In this document: positions 24,334-34,300 of the stretch, piece by piece
Layout: each line of letters starts with the position of its first letter
Numbering within the stretch: the first letter of the stretch is position 1
Origin: Larus michahellis
Taxonomy: Eukaryota; Chordata; Aves; Charadriiformes; Laridae
Assembly: GCF_964199755.1 (NCBI RefSeq)
Contig: NC_133899.1
Location: forward strand, 23,539,446-23,603,445
Direction: 5' to 3'
DNA length: 64,000 nt
Notes under the pieces: model-generated
Seen by the model: the letters and a program-made list of their open reading frames with translations, nothing else
Told to the model about the DNA's origin: nothing
Databases searched by the model: none
Made by a program: the position numbers and the translations under genes

Positions 24334-25114
24334 TATTGGACAATAGAGTATTTCAAAGATGGAAAAACAATGAAGGAAAATATCATCCTGCAAGGAGGAA
24401 TGAAGTCAGTCCTCTGTCCAACATAAATCATGTGCAAAAAATAACAGTTCATATCACAAAAATTTAGAGTATATTTAAATCGATAACAGATATTTGAGTA
24501 AGACCCAAGCGCTTGTTTATTCAAAATGTGAAATAATCCTAAATAATGAAAATAATCGTAAATCCGTCACAATCAAAGCTACTGTGAAATCCTACTTGTG
24601 GATAAATACCATGCAAAGCAAGGTCATTCTTCTGTCCCCTGCTGGGAGGAAAAAAGTTGAACAAGAAACGTTTCTTGAGAGGAAACTGAAATCCTACTAC
24701 AAAACTACTACTATTGCTATCAGTAAGATAAGATATTGCTATCACTAAGATGGATTATTCCAAGGTTTATTAAATATTTCAAAAGAATACATCACATAAA
24801 AGATGCTGTAAAAAGTGGGGATCAGTATGTTAGTGTACATTAGCACATCATTGCATTCATCGCTCTTTGTTGGCAGAGAAATTAATTCCTGCTACGAAGG
24901 TGGCTAAATCAGTGTTAATGAATATTCCATCTGACCAATTGTAAAGCTTCGTAAGGCTTAACATTTCTCTCTATGCATGCTGCCACATCCTACTTCTGAA
25001 AATTGTGCTGGATCAAATACACTCTTGCCCATATTTAGGCACAAATAACTTACTAGTCACCTGCAGGGACAAAATTGAAAGCAGCACAACACAGACAGGT
25101 ATATTTGAGGCATT
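24334..25114. other. Single-copy AT-rich DNA between satellite and C12orf50-like gene
   Basis: No satellite monomers and no recognisable coding sequence. This segment would hold the 3' untranslated region of the minus-strand gene that stops at 25,115. A minus-strand AATAAA lies at 24,766-24,771, about 350 bases past the stop codon, and could be its poly(A) signal. The short open frames here resemble nothing I know. Confidence 0.6.
24766..24771 (-). terminator. Candidate poly(A) signal of the C12orf50-like gene
   Basis: Minus-strand AATAAA about 344 bases downstream of the TAA at 25,115-25,117. The hexamer is common in AT-rich DNA, so this is only positional support. Confidence 0.35.
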
Positions 25115-25347
25115 TTAAGCAGCCTGTGTAAGCAGGAGCCCACCTGTAGTTCCACTGAACATTGGTTCTTGGGTGACGATGATGGTATGGTAGACTACAT
25201 ATGCTGATCTTCGAGGTGCTGAAGCTTGGAAATAAGTCTTTCTTCCAGTTTCTCTCAGATAAGGTGTAGAAGAAGCAGTTTCATCATCCTTACTTGGACC
25301 CCTTTGTTGGCGACGTGGCTTTCCTTTGGGGTCTGAAGTATGAATTC
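25115..25347 (-). CDS. C12orf50: C12orf50-like last exon
   Basis: Acceptor CTTTTAG at 25,348, frame open for 76 codons to TAA at 25,117-25,115. The N-terminal part is basic ([15 protein letters not shown]). An internal ACAG|GTGGGC at 25,144 could act as a phase-1 donor like every upstream exon. In that case the true 3' exons would lie toward, or have been lost at, the satellite edge 0.8 kb away. Confidence 0.72.
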
Positions 25348-28300
25348 CTAAAAGTGAAAAAACAAATGTAAACAATAATGTTGTGCTATTACTCAAAATT
25401 TGACATATTGCAGGAGACTGGAGGCTGGAAGATAAGATAAAATGAACCAAATGCGCAATTAAATTAAATGAATCACATGCCCAATTAAATGCCCAACCAA
25501 AATATATTCCGTTATTTTATTTACCACAAGATGTTCAGCAACGAGAAGCCAATGCTAAAGTATATTACCTCCATTTTCAAAGGATCTGCGATCTGTTCTG
25601 GGAATACCCGCTATGGGTACTCTCCTTCCGGAACGCTCTCCCTCTCTTTTTGAATTATTAATTTTTGTAGAAATTGTATTACCATCACCTGGAAAGGCAA
25701 CAGAAAGAAGGTTTTAGCTGCTTCTGTGCAAGCATAGGGAACGGCACTGCCACTCTCTTCCTCCCACTTCTGTGAGCTAGTGATTTGTTTAGTGCAATTT
25801 CCTTTAACGTCTCGGTCTATAGTCTTCCCCTCTTTTGTTAGTGATTTGGATCCTGTGTAGTGTAACTGACATGTAACTCTCATGCTCTCTAAGAGAAGAC
25901 CCTAATACACAGGTTGAAGAAAACTATGGCTCCAAAGTAAAGAACCAGCTACAAATTACCTTCTCGTTCTTTAGTTTCTCACTTTTCATGAACCCTATCT
26001 GATCGAGTTTATGGTATTTTCACGATGCATGTCATCATAGTAGTATGATGTGCCTCAGAGAACCCAACTGAAGAAATGCTTTGGGGAAGCATCTCTGTCC
26101 CTTTCTCTGAATGCATCTGTCTTTTCAGACTGTCTCAACAGCAGCTGTGAACACAGCCCCCTCACCCACTCCTCTCCTCTAAGTGCTGACTATCGTCCCA
26201 GATACATCCTTTCTCTACGCTGCATTGGTGGCATATGGACCTCTGGAACACCCATGGTTGAGTCCATGGAAACCCATGCACACTGAAGGACACCTTCTGG
26301 CTGAACTATGAATTACTTCTTCTGGCTGTAGCATCGAGATACATCCTGGACACGGGCAGTTCGTGAACATAACAAAATACTGCAAATGATGAGGCTAAAA
26401 TTGTCATGGCACTGGTTGCAGAGGTAAGCCCACTTCAAACTACAAACAGAACCTCTCAAGGCGAGTGGTAGTATAAAGTAGCCACAGTGCTCTTCACCTG
26501 GCCCCAGCAACTCTGGAGGAAGACGCGGCTTTGCCTGTTCTTCCTTTCCTCCTGCTAGTGTAAATAAGCACTTCTATTCCTCTCAGTTTGGGCCAGAATG
26601 CAGCAGAAATTATGTATTTTGGCTTCAGTTTATGGGGTACTTTAAAGTCAAAGTTTGTCCTTTTTTTCTTTTTGCTTCAAAACCATAAGGTAACAATCGG
26701 GTAACAATTTAGCTACAATAATCAGATTGACACACTTCATACACTGCCAAATCTATTCTACAATTCTCTCGTGAAAAGGAGGAAGTCTACCCATCAAGGT
26801 GTTTTGGTGTCGGTATTTTAATTTGCTGCATGTGACTAGTTTTTAAGTACACTTTATGAAGTGTTATCCTCTTTCCTTGACCATAGTTTTACCGGTTCTG
26901 TTAAGGCCTGTGTTCTGTGAGATACCAGCTATGTTCAAATCTGTTTCAGTCGATGGAAGTGGAAAGTGCACAGCATGTCATGTGCTCAAACCTGTGGATG
27001 TCAAAGATTTTGGTAACTCAGAGACTCATCCTGGTCACACTGAATTTAATAAAGGATGCAAACTGGCTAAAAGCAGCAGAACTGGACCGTAACCCTCAAT
27101 AACTGCTGTCATCTTGCAGTGAAAGAAACTTTCACTTCAGATTGGTTTTATGCAAAGTATATAACATCCACGGCACTTGCAGAGCAAGAAAAATAACAAC
27201 ACCACAAAATTAGGAAATGCATCATAATTAACTACCTTTCACATTGGAATATTTTGATGCAATTGGTTCTTTTTCCCGAGGCAGTGCCTCGCATCTTTTC
27301 CCTTCAATAAATGTGTTCCTCTGTGCCACAGAACAGTCGCCTCCTATAGGAAAGGAGTCTCACAAAGTTATCTGCACTTCAAGAGCACCCAAAGAGATGC
27401 GAACAATGCAAAGACTCCGCTCTTACAATTATATTAAGTTTTTACCTGAAATGAATGCAAAGAATACCATGAAACCAAATAGCTAATTCATTAAGACTCA
27501 CAAAAAAATTAGATAAACAGTGCATTTCAAAAGCTTTCAATACATATGGGTTTAAAGAGAGATTTAATTCTAGAATTGCTTCTCATCTCTATCCTTTTCT
27601 CTGAATGTATGTAGTTATAAATAAAGGCATATCTTAAAAGCTATATCCATACATGGATACTCATTTGTGACAGAGGATACAGAGGAGGCAGAGTTACTGA
27701 GTGCCTTCTTTGCTTCAGTCTTTACTGCTAAGGCAGCCCTCAGGAACCCCAGACCCTGGAGGTAAGAGAGAGCGCCTGGAGTAAGGAAGACTCGCCCTCG
27801 ATCAAGGAAGATCAGGTTAAAGATCATTTAGGCAAACCTGACACCCACAAATCCATGGGCCCTGATGGGATGCACCCATGCGTGCCGAGGGAGCTGGCAA
27901 ATGTTATTGCAGAGCTGCTCTCCATCATCTTTGAAAGGTCACGGAGAACAGGAGGGGTGCCTGAGGACTGGAGGAAAGCTAATGTCACATAAGTCTTCAA
28001 AAAAGGGCAAGGAGGAGGACCCGGGAAACTGCAGGCCAGTCATCCTTACTTTCATCCCTGGAAAGGTGACGGAGCAGCTCATCCTGGACGTCGTCTCTAA
28101 GCATGTAGAGGAAAAGAAGGTTAACGGAAGTGGTCAACATGGATTCACCAAGGGGAAATCATGCCTGACCAATCTGATAGCCTTCTGTGATGGAATGACT
28201 GGCTGGGTGGATGAGGGGAGAGCAGTGGACGTTGTCAACCTTGACTTCAGCAAAGCTTTTGACATAATCTGCCATAACTTCCTCATAGGTGAGTTTAGGA

Positions 28301-31300
28301 AGTGTGGGTTAGATGAGTGGGCAGTGAGGTGAATGGAGAACTGACTGAATGGCAGAGCGCAGAGGGTTGTAATCAGCAGCACAGAGTCTAGCTGGAGGCC
28401 TGTGGGTAGTGGTGTTCCCCAGGGGTCAGCACTGGGTCCAGTCTTGTTCAACATACTCATCAACGACCTGGATGAGGGGACAGAGTGCACCCTCAGCAAG
28501 TTTGCTGATGATACAAAACTGGGAGGAGTGGCTGACACACCAGAAGGCTGTGCCGCCATACAGCCAGACCTGGACAGGCTGGAGAGTTGAGGGGTGAGGA
28601 AGCTAACGAAATTCAACATGGGAAAGTGTAGGGTCCTGCACCTCAGAAGGAATAACCCCATGCACTGGTAGAGGTTAGGGGCTGACCTGATGGAAAGCAG
28701 CTCTGCAGAGAGAAATCTGGGAGTCCTAGCGGACAGCAAGGTGACCATGAGGCAGCAATGTGCCCTTGTGGCCAAGAAGACCAGTGGTATCCCGGGGTGC
28801 ATGAAAAAGAATGTGGCCAGCAGGTTGAGAGAGGTCACCCTCCCCCTCTACTCTGCCCTGGTGAGGCCACAGGTGGAGCACCGTGTCCAGTTTTGCGCCC
28901 TCCAGTTCCTGAAGGACAGGGAACTACTGGAGAGAGTCCAGTGGAGGGCGACGCAGATGATCAAGGAAATGGAGCACCTCTCTGATGAGGAAAGGTTGGG
29001 AGACTGCCTCTGTTCAGCCTGGAGAAGAGAAGCCTGAGAGGGCATCTCGTCAATGCTGATCAATATCTAAAGGGCGGGTGTCCAGAGGATGGAGCCAGAC
29101 TCTTTTCAGTGGTGCCCAATGACAGGACAAGGGGCAACGGGCACAAGGAAATTCCATCTCAACATATGGAAAAGCTTCTTTATGTTGAGGGTGCCAGAGC
29201 ACTGGAACAGGCTGCCCAGAGAGGTGGTGGAGTCTCCTTCTCCATAGATATTCCAAACCCGCCTGGATGCATTCCTGTGCAACCTGCTCTGGGTGACCCT
29301 CCTTTGGCAGAGGGGTTGGACTAAATGATCTCCAGAGGTCCCTTACAACCCCCGCCATTCTGTCATTCTGTGATTCTGTGATTTCCTTGTCTGTAGTCTA
29401 AATCTATCCAAATACTTGCCAGAAATAGCTTATCAAAAACATTTTAATAACAAACATTTTAAATGTGGACATGAGAAGAAAATAATGTTGCCCAATTCTA
29501 TTTCACAATTTAGGCTGGCAAAATCAGTCAGTCAGAAAAATGTGACTTCACCTGTCTGTATTATTCAAAATGGAGACAATTTTTCAATACCCATTTTTTT
29601 ATCAGCACATTGTCCTACTCAAATCTGTTTTACATAAGACAGTATTATCAAGATTTTATCCCTGACATTTACACAAAACAAACAAGAATATTCTTTTTTA
29701 TTTAACGTAGCAGGTCATATTTCCGCCCAGCAATTCTTAATGACTGATCTACTGGTTACTCTGGTGTCTTGCTCTGTTAAGAACATAACTCTCCCTCCTA
29801 TGATGGAATTGTATTCTTACTGATTCACTAAAAAACTACTGCAGATTTTTTCAGTCATGCCACTTGGTCAAGAACGATGGAGAAACATGCTAAGGGAGGT
29901 AAATATTTATCAGTTTGTCTTCCTTTGACCTTAATTATGTGTGATAAAGCCCAACATCCAAAAAAAATAGAACTCTTCTGTTACCATCTTTTATAAGACC
30001 CTTCAAGGGGCTATTTATTTAAGCTAAATTTAGTTTGATGTGTTGCTACATCTAATCATCTAGGCACCCAAGACAGCCAGCACCTGTCTTTGGCACTTGT
30101 CTTATGATCCAATAAGTAACTCCAAAAGACTGCCTGTCTCTCTTCATTTCCAACAGAGAGCCTAGATGAGAAATTTAAACTACGTTCCTAACCTTAAGGT
30201 GGTTAAACTTGGACTACATACAACTTGATCATACAGAAAAATCACATGAAAGACCGATGTTGTGTATCTCAAGAAAGTACACACGGGGTTAACAGCCCAT
30301 TTCTACCTTTTCCATCTACAATCGATTGATGCAGGGAGTCATCACGTGTGTGACAGTATATATATACATGGGGAAAAATGAAGGAAGCATTTGTGTACTC
30401 TTTGTAATATGCTGTCTTTCACTGTCACTAAATTAAAAAAGCGGGGAGGACGGGCAAGCTATTTAATAGTTTCTCCCTGTAACAGTAATTTAAAAACTGG
30501 TAAACACTGAGAGAGAGAGAAGATGGAATGCACTTGCCTTTCTGCAAGTCTCGTTCAGTAGCTTTCAAGGGTAATAGCTCATTTTCGGGATGTGAAGACA
30601 CAGTTTTTGTTGATTGGTGTTTGTCAGGGTACTGAATCCTGTAATACTCGCCTAACTATACCCCAGGGGGGGAAAAAATCACAAAGTTTACTATATTGGC
30701 AGCACTGCTGTTTAGGAAAGAGTCACTAATTCCATATTTACCGGATTTATAGCACATTTCCTTTATTGCTCTTTCCTCTTCAATATCTGCATCAGTCTTA
30801 GGCACCCAATTAGAAACATCTGTAGGAAATATTTTTAAAAGATTACTAGGTATCTATACAAAGACCTCCAACAATTCTCAATAATCAAATACCATCATGA
30901 ATTTAAGTTCAGTCTCAGATGTTTCTTTTCTGACTGCAGCCTCCCCTTCTGGACAGAAAAATGATCCCTTAATATTAGGTATTGACAAGTGCAATGGAAT
31001 TGCAGTTACAACTCATATTAAGAAGCTCGTGTTTGTTGATCTAAAATGATTCAAAAACATCTTCAGTCCTCATTTGCAAAATAATCTTTCATTTACACCC
31101 AAAAGGAAATCTTCCGACTAAACACGTCGCCAGGGAGTGCTTGTCACAAAACCTCCGCCCAAAGTTCCTGTCCTGTAACATCTTCAGGCAGAGCTGGTGA
31201 AGCGAGTGCTCCTCATCTGTCTCAGTTAAGTCTCACTAAGATGACCACAGCCTGACTTTTTCCGATGTTTAAGTTAAAGTGGCTTGCTCAGAGCGAAAGC

Positions 31301-34300
31301 GAGTTAGGAAGCACTAACAGGCAGCCCCCCAGCCAACCTGAAAGGCAGGGGGAAAGGGAAAAGCAACTCGGGTCTGCCTGAGAACTAGCACAGCCATTGC
31401 AGAGTCCACACAGGAGAGCGGGTCGTTCTCGCCCTTTCACTCTCTGGGAATGTGCAATTCATTACTTCCCTCTCATCTCTAGGTGAGACACAGTCAACGG
31501 TTTAACAATGTTTAAAAAAACTGAAATAAATAATAACGTAAATACACACACGTAGACATTCGGTTAATCTAGTGAAGAGTTTTCTCTGGGTTCTCTTCAC
31601 TAGATTCAAGAATAACCTCCTGTCATAAAATGAGACTGTCTTCAGAGTTCAGGAAATCAGTTGAACAGATCATTTAAGTTGAAGTCACACAGCTATCTTT
31701 TGTAAACAAACCTGTGACTTCACCTTCAGTGATGAGTGTATACAGCCCCTGTTCCAAAGTTTGTTTCTCAGAAAAGAACTGCCTCCTAAACTGGTGATTT
31801 CATCCCCAAATTTTGAGACATTTTGAAGAGTGTTTGACGGCCATCAGAATGGTGGATCACATCATCTGAATGGTGGATCAAATTTTAAAATATTGAATGA
31901 AACAGAGGTATGTGAATTACACCACTATTGAAATACACAGTTAGGCATTTCACAGGAGTTAGAAAATGTTGCCTCGGTCACATCTGGTGACTACCGGTGC
32001 CAATATTTTGAAGATTAGCTGGAAACTATTTCCAAAACTCGTCAACAACTCCTTTCTAAAAATGTAATGGTTACTACGATAAATCAGTTGTGAAGTACAT
32101 TGCAAGAGTCCAAAATCCCCATTCTACTTCCTTGTAAAAGAAAGAAAAAAACTGTTTACAGTTCTGTTCCTCTTCGTCATCCTCTTCATCCTCTTCGTCA
32201 TTGAGGTTTATAATCAGGGGAGGGTGAATTGGTAATAAAATATTCTTTTGATTTCTGAGTGATTCTTGACGATGGGCTGGATGCAGCATCCCTTCTTGTA
32301 CACCCTGCTGCAATGGGGCATCTGCAGATAAGGACAGTATATTGATTTTATTAGGAGGGAACAGGAATATCACGTGCAAGTTCAGACCAGCAGGTATAGT
32401 TTTAAATCATTATCACATTGAAGGAATCATTAAATAGACAGATTGCGCCTTTTAGGAAAAATATTCTGTGAAGGCTGACAAAAGAGCATCCTCCAGCTAC
32501 AGAGAGTAGGAAAAATGATGGGTACTCGCTCCTGCGAATGGACAGATGAGGCACTGCTGAATAAAGCCTTTTGGAAAGAGGATCCTTTTGGTCATTCTAC
32601 GCTATCTGAAAAAAGCTGTCTGTCTCTTCCAGATGGTGGATAGATTAATCTGAGGCAGAAACCTTCTTTCTTCCGAGCCCTTTTCAGATATTTACAACAC
32701 AGGGAAACATGCGATTAGTAATAGCTGGGCTGAAGTAAGTAAGCGAGTTTAGGCCCCCACCTGTGAAACTATTTTAAACATGCTGAATAATAGGCAGGCC
32801 TCTATCACTCCTCATGGCATCAATTTTGAAGACGTTAGCAATGCTAAGCACAGGATTACCTTTTTTTAGCTTGTGGATATTTCTTTCTATCAATTTTCTG
32901 AATCACGACTCTCTTTACTAAGTACAAAATGTAGATTTTGAGAAAGAATATGAAGTTCATGAAAGTAAGTTACACTTACGTTCAAAGAAAATCAGAAAAG
33001 ATATTACTTTCCTTAGGAATTTATATCTACCCATAATATTTGCAACAAAACTATTTCAGTATGGGGGTGGCATTTTCTGAGAGCCAGGAAGTGCAATGGA
33101 CTGAAAATAACAATGATGAAAAATGGTGAGTCTATTTGTATTGTTTGAGCTGGACAATTTGCAGCTATAGATACAATCAGGATTCTGTGCATTATATTAA
33201 AAATATCAAAGTTGGGTATGTTCCCATTTTTAAAGAAATTAGATGAAGCATGGGCATTTTCTTTTATCGCAGTTGCTGTTATTCTTAGGCATCTCTTGCT
33301 TGCCTACAAGGAGCACGTGTATCATAGTAAACCCATTTTAACAACACACCGGCAGAACAGATTTGTTGTATCACATGCCAGAGAAAGGAAGATACAACAC
33401 TTTAACTTGATAGAGCCTTTTTCAGTGTCCAGAATAGGGTGTTATTAGCTCTGGGCAGCATAAGCCAAACCAAACTTAAATTAGTTTAACAAGATTTCTA
33501 ACTATTAAAATGAATAAATGCACTTTTAATATTTACAATATTATTGTGGAGCACACAGACTTTGAATTTATACATACTGCAGTGTAAAGAAAAAGGCTTG
33601 GGTCCATTTTCTCATTGGATGTTGCTCTTCTACAGCACGCCCTTGTCCACAGTGCCTCTGTGTCTCTGACTCACACCAGACCCAAAAGCATGCCTGCATG
33701 GTGTGTACGGCAGCACATGGTGCCAGGCGCCAATGCTCTGGGTGTGGGAACTGCACTAAAAGCAGTATGGACACTTGCAGAAAGAGCACTCAAGCTCTTG
33801 CCTTGGTCCTCCATGAATAGTTTGGCTCAACATGCCCAGATACAACAGACTACCTTTTCCTGGGGGAATTTCAGGAACACAAGGTGTTTGCTTCTGACTA
33901 GTGGTCTTCCTGGGCTTCTCTTATGACACCTGTCTACAGGTCTGGAGATAAGGCCCAGGAACAAATCTGGTTTCATAGAATCATAGAATCATAGAATCAT
34001 AGGGTTGGAAGGGACCTCTGGAGATCATCCCGTCCAACCCCCTGCCAGAGCAGGGTCACCCACAGCAGGTGGCACAGGAACGCGTCCAGGCGGGTTTGGA
34101 ATGTCTCCAGAGTTGGAGAATCCACCACCCCTCTGGGCAGCCTGTTCCAGTGCTCCGCCACCCTCAAAGGAAAGAAGTTCCTCCTCAAGTTTAGGTGGAA
34201 CTTCCCATGCCCAAGTTTATGCCCATTACCTCTTGTCCTGTCCACTTGTTCATGCGTCTATGACAAGTCATGCTGACTTGCTCTCACTCTGGCTTCCACC

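Noticed and set aside
27865-29037. Open frames in the CR1 copy as a host gene
   Set aside because: They are CR1 reverse-transcriptase fragments broken by stops and frameshifts.
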